DNA of 15,222 bases. Source: Actinomycetes bacterium (GTDB taxonomy: Bacteria > Actinomycetota > CALGFH01). This document shows, piece by piece, positions 1 through 6,380 of the stretch. Location of the stretch: NCBI GenBank assembly GCA_030146615.1, contig JASLBL010000303.1, positions 1-15,222 on the forward strand. The letters are read 5' to 3'. The notes beneath the pieces were generated by a model. That model had not been told where the DNA came from. It was given only the letters and a program-made list of their open reading frames with translations, and searched no databases. Both the position numbers and the translations under genes were made by a program. Position 1 is the first letter of the stretch; every line of letters begins with the position of its first letter.

Positions 1-191
1 TCGTCGCTGCGACCCGGGACGTAGTCGCCGAGGGTCAGGGAGCCGTGCAGGATCACTGCGGCAACGGTCTCCCCGAGGGCCTTGGCGCAGGCGCGCGCCA
101 GCTCGTTGGCGAATCGCAGCGCCGCCTCGGCCGATGTGGCGGCTCGGGCGCCTGTCCTGGTCGAGCGGGTGGACGTCACCCTCCGCACCAT
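1..191 (-). CDS. Nucleotidyltransferase, ANT/AadA-like, N-terminal part only
   Basis: The minus strand reads open from an ATG at 191 to the window edge, giving 63 residues. Residues 49-63 read HGSLTLGDYVPGRSD. This is the GS...D signature of the nucleotidyltransferase superfamily, in the form seen in aminoglycoside adenylyltransferases (AadA, ANT(9)), which transfer AMP from ATP to the drug. The GS pair is at residues 50-51, and D63 should be the first metal-binding aspartate. The preceding helix (about residues 21-45, rich in Ala and Leu) fits the family N-terminus. A G-rich stretch lies just upstream of the ATG but very close to it, so in-frame GTG codons at 188 or 177 remain possible starts. 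The gene diverges from the HTH/Clp-N operon. The catalytic and drug-binding parts lie outside the window, so the substrate cannot be named. Confidence 0.72.
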   Translation of the reverse strand, partial: MVRRVTSTRSTRTGARAATSAEAALRFANELARACAKALGETVAAVILHGSLTLGDYVPGRSD

Positions 192-235
192 GCCCCCTGC
201 CGGAGGCTTGTGCACCCGGGACCCGGGCCGAAGGG

Positions 236-278
236 GTCAACGGCGATTGACGCCGGGAAGGAGTCAATGTAGATTGAC
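236..278. promoter_or_regulatory. Twin palindromic operator, GTCAA-N6-TTGAC, two copies
   Basis: Two copies of the palindrome GTCAA-N6-TTGAC occur at 236-251 and 263-278, starting 27 bases apart. The right arm of the first copy forms the -35 box. The second copy covers the -10 box and ends four bases before the start codon. Bound protein would therefore block RNA polymerase. The obvious candidate is the small HTH protein encoded immediately downstream, acting as an autorepressor, but that link is inferred from position only. Confidence 0.6.
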
Positions 279-282
279 ATCA
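247..282 (+). promoter_or_regulatory. Sigma-70-type promoter, probably giving a leaderless mRNA
   Basis: TTGACG at 247-252 (-35) and TAGATT at 270-275 (-10) are separated by 17 bases. A start 6-7 bases after the -10 box falls on or beside the ATG at 282. There is no room for a ribosome binding site between the -10 box and the ATG, so a leaderless transcript is the simplest reading. Leaderless genes are common in actinobacteria. The boxes are seen directly; the transcription start is inferred. Confidence 0.62.
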
Positions 283-527
283 TGGGTGAGGCAGCGGCCT
301 CGAGCGAGGTGACCCAGGTGGCGGCGGCGACCGGCAGCCAGAACCCCGAGGTCGGGCTGGCCGCGGTGGCCGCCCTGCGCGGCCTGGTCGAGGTGCTGGA
401 GGCCTTGCAGGTGGAGAACGCCCGGGCCAAGGGCTGGTCCTGGCAGCAGATCGCGGCCCGCCTCGGGGTCACCAAGCAGGCCGTGCACCACAAGTACGCC
501 GGCCGACGGTTCGGCTTCCGGAGGTAG
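282..527 (+). CDS. Small helix-turn-helix DNA-binding protein
   Basis: An 81-residue protein. Residues 26-50 form an Ala/Leu-rich helix. Residues 51-75 (GWSWQQIAARLGVTKQAVHHKY) are a clear helix-turn-helix in which QQIAARLG is the first helix and TKQAVHHKY the recognition helix. The tail is short and basic. The fold resembles sigma region 4 or other small HTH domains; no ligand-binding domain is present. The ATG at 282 sits directly after a -10 box, consistent with leaderless translation. Its last codons (520-524) contain the GGAGG ribosome binding site of the next gene, so the genes are tightly linked. HTH proteins of this size next to Clp-N-domain proteins recur in actinobacterial genomes. 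A role as regulator of its own operon through the GTCAA/TTGAC sites is inferred. The gene is certain, its target is not. Confidence 0.85.
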   Translation: MGEAAASSEVTQVAAATGSQNPEVGLAAVAALRGLVEVLEALQVENARAKGWSWQQIAARLGVTKQAVHHKYAGRRFGFRR

Positions 528-531
528 CAAG

Positions 532-1206
532 GTGGTTCAGCATAGCGAGCACGCCCGCCGGGATCTGGAGCTGGCCAGAGCGGAGGCCGAAGGGTTCGGG
601 CACCGCTACCTCGGGCCCGAGCACCTGGTGCTAGGGGTGCTGCGCGACGGCAGCAGCGGGGCTAGTCGGGTGCTGGCGGCCCACGGGGCCGACCTGCCGG
701 CGGCCCGGGTGGCGCTGGGCCGGCTGGCCAACCGGGGGCTGGTGCCTGGTCCACGACCTAGCGACGCCGAGCTGCTCGGCACACTCGGTATCGACCTGGA
801 GGCGATCCGCCGTACCACCGAGCGGGCGTTCTGCGGCAAGGCGTTGGGGTGGGCGGTCCGGGAGGCGGTCCGGGCGCGACGGGGTGGGGTTGGGCGGGTG
901 CCGCGGACGCCGCTGCACGACCCCCCGATGCTCATCTCCCAGGTGCTGGTACACGCCGGCGAGCAGGCCCGGGCGCTCGGCATTGAGGTGATCGGCCCAG
1001 AGCTGTTGCTGCTGGGGGTGGTCACCGACATCCAGACGCCCTGGCCCAGGTGCATGAACAACCGATGGGCACGCCAGTTGCATGCCTCGGTCGGCCTGCC
1101 GCGGGACTACCGGGGGGCGGCCGGGCCGCTGCTGGCCGCCTTCGGGATCGACCCCGAGGAGCTGGGTGCGGCCCTGTTCACCGAGCTCCGGGCGGGCGTG
1201 CCGTAG
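532..1206 (+). CDS. Clp N-terminal (Clp repeat) domain protein, no ATPase
   Basis: A 224-residue protein made of two Clp-N repeats. The first is about residues 3-100, with HRYLGPEHLVLGVLRD at 24-39. The second is about 133-220, with IGPELLLLGVVTD at 154-166. In ClpA and ClpC this domain recognises substrates and adaptors and sits ahead of two AAA+ modules. Here there is no Walker A or B motif and the protein ends after the second repeat. It therefore cannot unfold proteins by itself and may act as an adaptor, decoy or sensor. The basic linker at 108-125 (RARRGGVGR) is unusual. The start is GTG at 532, with GGAGG at 520-524 and seven bases of spacing. It is co-transcribed with the HTH gene and is a clear paralogue of the next, frameshifted gene. 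Confidence 0.85.
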   Translation: MVQHSEHARRDLELARAEAEGFGHRYLGPEHLVLGVLRDGSSGASRVLAAHGADLPAARVALGRLANRGLVPGPRPSDAELLGTLGIDLEAIRRTTERAFCGKALGWAVREAVRARRGGVGRVPRTPLHDPPMLISQVLVHAGEQARALGIEVIGPELLLLGVVTDIQTPWPRCMNNRWARQLHASVGLPRDYRGAAGPLLAAFGIDPEELGAALFTELRAGVP

Positions 1207-1219
1207 GGCTCCCATACCG

Positions 1220-1941
1220 ATGGATGAGACACCGATGGGTGGTTCCGGATCAGGAGGCGGCAAGCTGTTCGGCCGCTTCACCAACCAGGCCCATCGGGTG
1301 CTGGACCTTGCCCGGGAGGAGGCCGAGCGGGTCGGCCAGCGCTACCTCGGCCCGAGCACCTCCTGCTCGGCATGCTCGCCGAGGGCCTGAGCGGGGCCGC
1401 CGGGGCGCTGCGGGCGGCGGGGGTGGACCTGATGGCGGCCCGCGCCGCCCTCACTCGCCTGGCCGACCAGGGGGTGGTGCCAGCGCCCCGGCCCAGCGAC
1501 GCCGAACTGCTGGGCTCACTGGGCATCGACCTGGACGCCGTCCGCCGCGACACCCAGCAGACGTTCGGCGTCCAGGCGGTGGGGGAGGCGACCTGGCGGG
1601 TGACCCGCCGGCGCTCGTTGTGGGGCCGCAGGGTGGTGTGGACGCCACTGTGCGGGCCGCCCTTCTTCGCCAAACGGGCCTTGCAGCTGGCCAGCGAGCA
1701 GGCCCATGCCCTGGGCCACCGCGAGGTCAGCCCCGAGCACCTGCTGCTGGGCGTCCTGGAGGACGTGCGCCAGCCGGCGGGCACGGTGCGGGGATCGCGG
1801 CGGCACCGGCAGATCATCGCCCATGTCGGCCTGCCCGACGGCTACCAGGGTGCGGCCGGGCTCCTGCTTGCGGCCCTCGACGTTGACCGTGGCCAGCTGC
1901 ATGATGCCGTCACCGCCGAGCTCGGAGGGATCCAGCGATGA
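1220..1941 (+). pseudogene. Second Clp N-domain protein, split by a one-base frameshift
   Basis: The frame opened by the ATG at 1220 gives a glycine-rich leader and then a first Clp repeat up to RVGQRYLGP. It then turns to nonsense and stops near 1390. From 1354 the next frame continues exactly as expected: EHLLLGMLAEGLSGAAG, then a second repeat with VSPEHLLLGVLEDV, ending at 1941. Adding one base in the CCC at 1351-1353 restores a protein of about 240 residues. That protein is highly similar to the upstream Clp-N protein; both contain RPSDAELLG and LPxxYxGAAG. No ATPase module is present. The stop overlaps the next ATG by four bases (ATGA), so translation of the redox gene may depend on it. 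This could be a real inactivation or a sequencing error in a C run; the intact downstream frame favours an error or a recent event. Confidence 0.8.
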
Positions 1942-2555
1942 GCCGACGCGCACGATTGGGGTTCGTTGCGGCGTGCCTGCTGGTGTTCGGGTTGATCGCC
2001 GCCCTCATCACCTGGGGGCCACCATCGACCGGGCCGTCGAACAAGACGCCGGCCACCGCCACTCTGGCCCCGGGGGCGACGCGACCGGCCGGCCTGGCCG
2101 TCACCGACCTGCGCGACGTCGGCCAGCTGCAGGCCCGGTTCAACGCCGACCAGGGCGCGCCGCGGCTGGTGCTGGCCCTGGCCCCCACCTGAGGGGAATG
2201 TCTGGCGGGCGCCAGGTGGGCGGCCGAGAACATCCTGGAGCGCTACCGGGACGCGCGGCTGCGGGTCTATGTGGTCTGGGTCAAACGCTGGGCCCACGAC
2301 ACCCGGGCCGAGATCGACGGGGCCGGCATGGTCGACCCGCGAGTGACGCATCTGTGGGATGCCGGCAACGTCATCGGCCAGGGGTTCCTGGACCGGTTCG
2401 GGGTGACCTTCGGCGGGCTGGACTACGACTTCTTCCTGCTCTTCGACCGCGACGCCACCTGGGGCGCGACGCCACCCCGACCAGTCAGCTCCGGCGCCAC
2501 GGTGATCGGCGACAGCGACCGGCTGGCCGCCAGCGCGGCGGCATTGCTGCGCTGA
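1938..2555 (+). CDS. Membrane-anchored thioredoxin-like protein, candidate selenoprotein (in-frame TGA at 2190)
   Basis: The frame runs from the ATG at 1938 to the stop at 2553-2555, 205 residues if the internal TGA is read. Residues 8-27 are a single membrane segment after MSRRAR, followed by a Pro/Thr/Ala-rich linker to about 55. The redox domain follows: RLVLALAPT, TGA at 2190-2192, then GECLAGARWAAENILERY and RLRVYVVWVKRW. A beta strand, a two-residue-spaced active site at the start of a helix and a second strand are the thioredoxin pattern. The TGA falls at the first cysteine, giving U85-G-E-C88. The frame does not change across it and conservation-type features continue to the end. Selenocysteine is therefore more likely than a broken gene, though a nonsense mutation (TGC to TGA) remains possible. 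GGAGGG at 1924-1929 is a plausible ribosome binding site. The gene is fourth in the HTH/Clp-N operon. The electron partner is unknown. Confidence 0.72.
2193..2226 (+). promoter_or_regulatory. Possible bacterial SECIS hairpin after the in-frame TGA
   Basis: Two competing hairpins can be drawn just after the TGA. Hairpin A pairs 2199-2206 with 2211-2218 (core CTGGC/GCCAG plus three G-U pairs) around the loop GGGC, which starts 14 bases after the TGA. Hairpin B pairs 2206-2208 with 2224-2226 and 2210-2213 with 2219-2222, with a G-G mismatch between them, around the loop AGGTG, which starts 21 bases after the TGA. Known bacterial SECIS loops usually begin about 16-37 bases after UGA and carry a G in the first two loop positions, so B fits the distance better. 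In GC-rich DNA hairpins are common, so this supports the Sec reading only moderately. Confidence 0.4.
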
Positions 2556-2559
2556 GGCG

Positions 2560-2972
2560 ATGCAGCTGTCGCGTCGCTACATTCCCGGGTACGCTTGGGC
2601 CGAACCGGGTCAGCTGGTCGCGCTGGTCGGTTCGATCGGGGCGGGCAAGTCGCCGCGGTATCGCTGGTGCCCCGCTTCCATGCCCCGGTCTCCGGTCGGG
2701 TCCTGGTCGACCGCCACGACGTGCGTGACCTGACCTTGGAGTCGCTGGGCAGCCACATCGGGGTCCTGTTCCACGCCTCGATCACCGACAACCTGCCCTA
2801 CGCCCGCCCCGACGCCACCGACGACCAGCTGGTCGCGGCGGCCACTGCTGCGCACCTGCACCGCTCGCCTCGCTGCACCCACGCCGAGCTCCTCGCGGTC
2901 GGCGGCCTCTACGCCGAGCTGTACCGACGCCAGTTCCTCGCCCAAGAGCCCGCCCGGGCCGGGGTCAGCTGA
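2560..2972 (+). pseudogene. ABC exporter ATPase remnant (frameshifted, core deleted)
   Basis: The first piece, from the ATG at 2560, contains EPGQLVALVGSIGAGKS, a Walker A region of an exporter-type (ABCB/MsbA-like) ATPase. Near 2650 the frame changes; one added base after AAGTCG restores it. The second frame reads SLVPRFHAPVSGRVLVD, then RDLTLESLGSHIGV and LFHASITDNLPYARP. About six residues of the Q-loop region seem to be missing between IGV and LFHAS. After AHLHR the sequence jumps to THAELLAVGGLYAELYRRQF, which is the extreme C-terminus of the same family. The signature motif, Walker B and H-loop are therefore deleted. No transmembrane part is present. The end overlaps the merB stop by eight bases on the opposite strand. 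It is clearly non-functional. Confidence 0.82.
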
Positions 2973-3657
2973 GGGCACCGGGTGGCGCCGGCTCGGGGTC
3001 GCGCAGCAGCGGGCCGAACTCCGCGATGGCGGTGGCAAGCACCTTTGGCTGGTCCAGCAGCGTCCACGACAGCTCGGGGTGCTCGCCGGCCCAGGCAAGC
3101 GCCGCGGCGTCGGTGGTGAAGAAGTTGATGTAGCCGCAGGTCCGCTGCGCCGATGGGGCGCAGCAGTCGTCGGTGGCGGCGGCCAGCACCACCGCCGTGG
3201 GCGGCTGCCAGGTCGCCTGGTCGCCGTCGACCCGGACGGTGACCGGCCGGATGGTGTCGGGCTCGGCGCTGGTGACGGTGACGGGCTGGCCGAGCATGGC
3301 CGAGACGCCAAGCGCGTCGATCGCGCACATGGCGTGCACCCTGACGCCGCCGCCCAAGGTGAGGCGATGCGGGGTTGGGGCGGCCGAGAACGGATAGGCG
3401 GCCAGGAGCTCGCCGTGGGGGTCGAGGACGATCAAGTCGGCGCAGTCGAGCTCGGCCAGCGCCGCGGCCGGTTCCACCCCGGCGGCGTCGGCGACCTGGT
3501 CGAGGTCGGCGCGGGAGGGGGCCTGGCCGGTGCAAGCGAAGGCGCGAAGGATCGCCTGGTGCACCAGCCGGCCTGGGCGGCTGAGCCGGCTGGCGCGCTC
3601 GCACTTGTCGAGCGGAACCGGTCGGTCGCCGAACTGGTTGGTCTGCTGGTTGGTCAT
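2965..3657 (-). CDS. merB: Organomercurial lyase, divergent MerB
   Basis: A 230-residue protein that splits carbon-mercury bonds in the cytoplasm, releasing Hg(II) for MerA. Residues 111-114 read CAID, matching the catalytic Cys96 and Asp99 of classical MerB. C174 in TCGYINFF lies five residues before the first Phe, the position of Cys159. A winged-helix-like N-terminal region spans about 30-90. The third, structural cysteine of classical MerB (Cys117, in SHCAATG) is absent here (VTSAEPDT), and an extra CC pair sits at 165-166. It is thus a different subfamily from the merB at 5218-5877. The ATG at 3657 is preferred over the one at 3669 because GGAG lies six bases before it. It is the third gene of the mer operon, 36 bases behind merA. 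Confidence 0.82.
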   Translation of the reverse strand: MTNQQTNQFGDRPVPLDKCERASRLSRPGRLVHQAILRAFACTGQAPSRADLDQVADAAGVEPAAALAELDCADLIVLDPHGELLAAYPFSAAPTPHRLTLGGGVRVHAMCAIDALGVSAMLGQPVTVTSAEPDTIRPVTVRVDGDQATWQPPTAVVLAAATDDCCAPSAQRTCGYINFFTTDAAALAWAGEHPELSWTLLDQPKVLATAIAEFGPLLRDPEPAPPGALS

Positions 3658-3693
3658 GGTGAGCTCCATCCGCTGGAGGTTGCAGGGTCGGGG

Positions 3694-5163
3694 TCAGGCG
3701 GCACAGCACGACAGCATGGCGACGTCGCGGGTGAAGGCCTGGGCGGCCAGCCTGAGGCCCTCGCCCATGGTCAGGTACGGCGCCCAGGTGTCGGCCAGCT
3801 CCTGGGTGGTCATACCGAACTTGACCGCGTAGACCGCGGCCAGGATCGCGTCGCTGGCGCCGTCGGCGACCATGCTCACCCCGAGGATGCGCCCGCCGGC
3901 CTGCTCGGCGACGAGCTTGACCAGCCCGTGGGTGTCGCGGTTGACCAGCGCCCGGGGCACGTGGGCAAGCGGGAGGACCCGGCAGGTGCAACTGATGCCC
4001 TGGTGGGCGGCTTGGGCCTCGGTGAGGCCGACCGCCGCGACCTGCGGGCTGGTGAAGGTGACCCGGGGCAGGTGGCGGTAGTCGAGGGTGCGGCCGGCGC
4101 GGTCCAGGGCGTTGTCGGCCACCAGCGTGCCGTGGGCGGCGGCGACGTAAACGAACTGGGGCGCGCCGGTGACGTCGCCGGCGGCCCAGATGCGCGGGTT
4201 GTGGGTGCGCAGGTGCTCGTCGACCACCACCTCGCCCCGCTGGCCGAGCTTGACCCCGACCGCCTCCAGGCCGAGCCCGTCGGTGACCGGCCGTCGCCCG
4301 GTGGCGACCAGCAGCCGCTCGGCCCGCACCTGGTCGGCGTGGCCGTCGCGGCCGCGCACGGTCGCCACCACGCCGCGGCCGTCCCGACCGCCGGGGCGGT
4401 CGGGGGCCACCTGGGTCACCTGGGCGCTGGTGTGCACGGCGATGCCCTCGTTGGCGAACACCCCGGCGATGGCGGCGCCCACCTCGGGCTCCTCCATCGG
4501 GGCGAGCCGGTCCAGCAGCTCGACCACCGTCACCGTGGTGCCGAGCCGGGCAAACAGCTGGGCCTGCTCCAGCCCGACCGCGTTGCCGCCAACCACCAGC
4601 AGCGACCGTGGCAGCTCGGCCAGCTCCATCGCCGTGGTCGAGGTCAGGTAGCCGACCTCGTCCAGGCCCTGAAGGGGCGGCGCCCAGGGCGCCGAGCCGG
4701 TGGCGACCAGGTAGTGGGCCGCCCGGATCCGGCGGGTGCCACCGCCGGCCAGGTCGATCAGGAGTGCCGGGGCGCCACCGCTGGCGGGGTCGGCGACGAA
4801 GCCGGCCCGGCCGTGCACGACCTCCCAGCCGTAGCTGGCGGCAAGCTCGACGTACTTGTCGGCCCGCAGCCCTTCGATCAGGGCCTGCTTGCCGGCCAGC
4901 AGCGCCCGGGGGTCGACCGGGCCGGCGTGGGTGGTGATCCCCGGGAACCGCCGGCCGCCATCGGCGGCGTGGTGGCGGGCGTCGGCGGCGGCCAGCAGCG
5001 CCTTGGAGGGCACGCAGCCGGTGTTCACGCAGGTCCCCCCGATGGTGTCGCGCTCGATCATTACCACCCGCCGGCCCTTGCCGCGGGCGGCGATCGCAGC
5101 GGCGAACGCCGCGCCACCGGAGCCGATGATCGCCAGGTCGTCGTTGTGGTCCAGGTCGTCCAT
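3694..5163 (-). CDS. merA: Mercuric reductase MerA (short form, no NmerA domain)
   Basis: A 489-residue FAD-dependent enzyme that reduces Hg(II) to volatile Hg(0) with NADPH. Visible motifs are the FAD-binding IIGSGGAAFAAA (12-23), the redox disulfide GGTCVNTGCVPSK with C45 and C50, the second dinucleotide site LLVVGGNAVGLEQAQ, and the FAD motif IWAAGDVTGAPQFVYVAAAHG. The C-terminal SCC pair (C486, C487) hands Hg(II) to the active site and separates MerA from lipoamide dehydrogenase. The N-terminal heavy-metal-binding domain found in many proteobacterial MerA proteins is missing, as in many actinobacterial forms. GGGAG lies six bases before the ATG. It is the middle gene of the mer operon, 54 bases after the first merB. 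Confidence 0.96.
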   Translation of the reverse strand: MDDLDHNDDLAIIGSGGAAFAAAIAARGKGRRVVMIERDTIGGTCVNTGCVPSKALLAAADARHHAADGGRRFPGITTHAGPVDPRALLAGKQALIEGLRADKYVELAASYGWEVVHGRAGFVADPASGGAPALLIDLAGGGTRRIRAAHYLVATGSAPWAPPLQGLDEVGYLTSTTAMELAELPRSLLVVGGNAVGLEQAQLFARLGTTVTVVELLDRLAPMEEPEVGAAIAGVFANEGIAVHTSAQVTQVAPDRPGGRDGRGVVATVRGRDGHADQVRAERLLVATGRRPVTDGLGLEAVGVKLGQRGEVVVDEHLRTHNPRIWAAGDVTGAPQFVYVAAAHGTLVADNALDRAGRTLDYRHLPRVTFTSPQVAAVGLTEAQAAHQGISCTCRVLPLAHVPRALVNRDTHGLVKLVAEQAGGRILGVSMVADGASDAILAAVYAVKFGMTTQELADTWAPYLTMGEGLRLAAQAFTRDVAMLSCCAA

Positions 5164-5217
5164 GGTGGGCTCCCACTGGTGCTGTCACGGATGCGGCGAG
5201 GTGGGTTTGAGGGCGTC

Positions 5218-5877
5218 CTAGGCTGCCCGCAGCTCCGGCCACACGCGCAGGGCTGCGCGGCGGAACAGCGCGAACCCCTTGGCCACCGGCAGCAGCAGCG
5301 CCTGGGGATGCTCGGCCTGCCAGGCCGCGGCGGCGTCGGCGTCGCGGTAGAAGTTCTGCGCGGCGCAGACCGCCTGGCGGACCTCGGCGAGGTCGACGGC
5401 GGGCGTCACGATCGACACCACCGCGCCGGCCGGGTCGATGCGCTCCACGGCGGTCGGGGTGGCCTGGATCCGGATCGGCGTGCCGGTGGCCGCGCACGGC
5501 GAGGTGGTCTGGGCGGGCGCGCCGAGCAGGACCGGGAACAAGAGCGCGTCGACCGCGCACCAGGTCCACAGGGGGTGGCCGTGGACCTGGAAGCGGTGGC
5601 GGGTCGGGGTGCTGGTCAGGCCGAAGCCGACCAGGCGGGTGCCGCTCTGGTCCCACTCGGCGGCCGCCTGGCGCAGCAGGGCGACGGTCTGCTCGACGCC
5701 GACGCCGGCCTGGGCGGCCAGCCGCTGGGGGTCGACCGGCTGGCAGCCGGCCAGCTTCCGCAGCGCCGCCTCCAGCAGCCGCCGCTGCTCGGCCAGCGGG
5801 AGTGTTTGGGTGAACCAGGCCGCCAGGTGGTCGGTGAGCGCATCGTCGCTGAGCGTGTGCAGGTTGACGCTCGTCAT
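5218..5877 (-). CDS. merB: Organomercurial lyase MerB (classical type)
   Basis: A 219-residue protein catalysing protonolysis of organomercurials. It carries all the known MerB cysteines: C107 and D110 in WTWCAVDAL (equivalent to Cys96 and Asp99), C128 in SPCAATG (Cys117), and C171 in AVCAAQNFY (Cys159). The N-terminal helical region is about 10-75. An in-frame ORF extends to 5952, but that extension runs through the operator and promoter, so the ATG at 5877 with GGAGGAGC a few bases upstream is the better start; the GTG at 5880 is also possible. It is the first gene of the minus-strand mer operon, with about 37 bases of leader after the -10 box at 5921-5926. Having this lyase promoter-proximal to merA puts C-Hg cleavage and Hg(II) reduction under one regulator. 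Confidence 0.93.
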   Translation of the reverse strand: MTSVNLHTLSDDALTDHLAAWFTQTLPLAEQRRLLEAALRKLAGCQPVDPQRLAAQAGVGVEQTVALLRQAAAEWDQSGTRLVGFGLTSTPTRHRFQVHGHPLWTWCAVDALLFPVLLGAPAQTTSPCAATGTPIRIQATPTAVERIDPAGAVVSIVTPAVDLAEVRQAVCAAQNFYRDADAAAAWQAEHPQALLLPVAKGFALFRRAALRVWPELRAA

Positions 5878-5920
5878 CACCAGCTCCTCCGGTTCTTGCG
5901 TTGCCGTCTGGGTCCAGGCA

Positions 5921-5952
5921 ACCCTAGACCTTCCCGTATACTGGAAGGTCAA
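5921..5952 (-). promoter_or_regulatory. MerR-type operator/promoter between merB and merR
   Basis: On the minus strand, TTGACC (5952-5947) and TAGGGT (5926-5921) are separated by 20 bases, the over-long spacer typical of MerR-regulated promoters. The spacer holds the perfect inverted repeat GACCTTCC-N8-GGAAGGTC (5927-5950). MerR-family activators bind such repeats and twist the DNA to realign the boxes when metal binds. On the plus strand, TATACT at 5937-5942 lies inside the repeat and is a likely -10 box for the regulator gene, implying autoregulation. No convincing plus-strand -35 box is visible. Confidence 0.85.
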
Positions 5953-5987
5953 GGCACACCGTGACGAGTTGAGGAAGGGTGCTGACG

Positions 5988-6380
5988 GTGCGTATCGGTG
6001 AACTCGCCGAGCGGGCGGGGATCTCGGCCAAGGCGATCCGCTACTACGAGCAGATCGGCCTCCTGGCGCCCCCAGCCCGGTCCCCCTCGGGCTACCGCGA
6101 CTACGACCACGCCACCCTCGGGCGGCTCGCGTTCATCCGCGCCGCCCAGGCCGTCGGCCTCACGCTTGGCGAGATCCGCCAGGTCGTCGCCTTCCGGGAC
6201 CGCGGCCAGACGCCATGTGAGCACGTGGCCACCCTGCTGCAGCGCCGCGCCGCCGAGCTCGAAGCTCGCATCGCCGAGCTCCAGCAACTCCGTGGCGAGC
6301 TCGACCGGCTCGCCCGGCGGGCCGGCACCCTCGATCCCAAGCAGTGCCCACCCGAGCGCGTCTGCCACGTTATCGCCTGA
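5988..6380 (+). CDS. merR: MerR-family heavy-metal-responsive regulator
   Basis: A 130-residue regulator. Residues 2-70 are the MerR winged helix (RIGELAERAGISAKAIRYYEQIGLL, then GYRDYD). A long dimerisation helix follows (about 78-112), then a cysteine-bearing C-terminus, CPPERVC. Cysteines are at 77, 120 and 126; mercury MerR uses three cysteines with different spacing, one after the helix start and two near the end. The divergent mer operon argues for mercury sensing. From the protein alone, a related metal such as copper or zinc cannot be excluded. The frame could begin at GTG 5979, but GAGGAAGG ends just before that codon and is nine bases before the GTG at 5988, so 5988 is chosen. It is transcribed away from merB through the shared operator. 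Confidence 0.88.
   Translation: MRIGELAERAGISAKAIRYYEQIGLLAPPARSPSGYRDYDHATLGRLAFIRAAQAVGLTLGEIRQVVAFRDRGQTPCEHVATLLQRRAAELEARIAELQQLRGELDRLARRAGTLDPKQCPPERVCHVIA

Noticed and set aside
2271..2555. A separate 94-residue gene starting at GTG 2271
   Set aside because: There is no ribosome binding site, and it is in the same frame as, and continues, the redox domain that begins before the TGA at 2190; it is better read as the second half of one gene.
2909..5656. A 915-codon open frame on the minus strand across the mer genes
   Set aside because: Its protein is Arg/Pro/Gly-rich low-complexity sequence, the usual shadow of GC-rich genes. The frames with MerA and MerB catalytic motifs occupy the same DNA.
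5878..5952. N-terminal extension of the first merB to 5952
   Set aside because: It would translate the -35 and -10 boxes and the operator. The ATG at 5877 has a good GGAGG-type site and matches MerB length.
3079..5964. A 961-codon open frame on the plus strand, antisense to the mer operon
   Set aside because: Gly/Asp/His-rich composition without domains; it is the complement of the codon pattern of merA and merB and runs through the mer operator.
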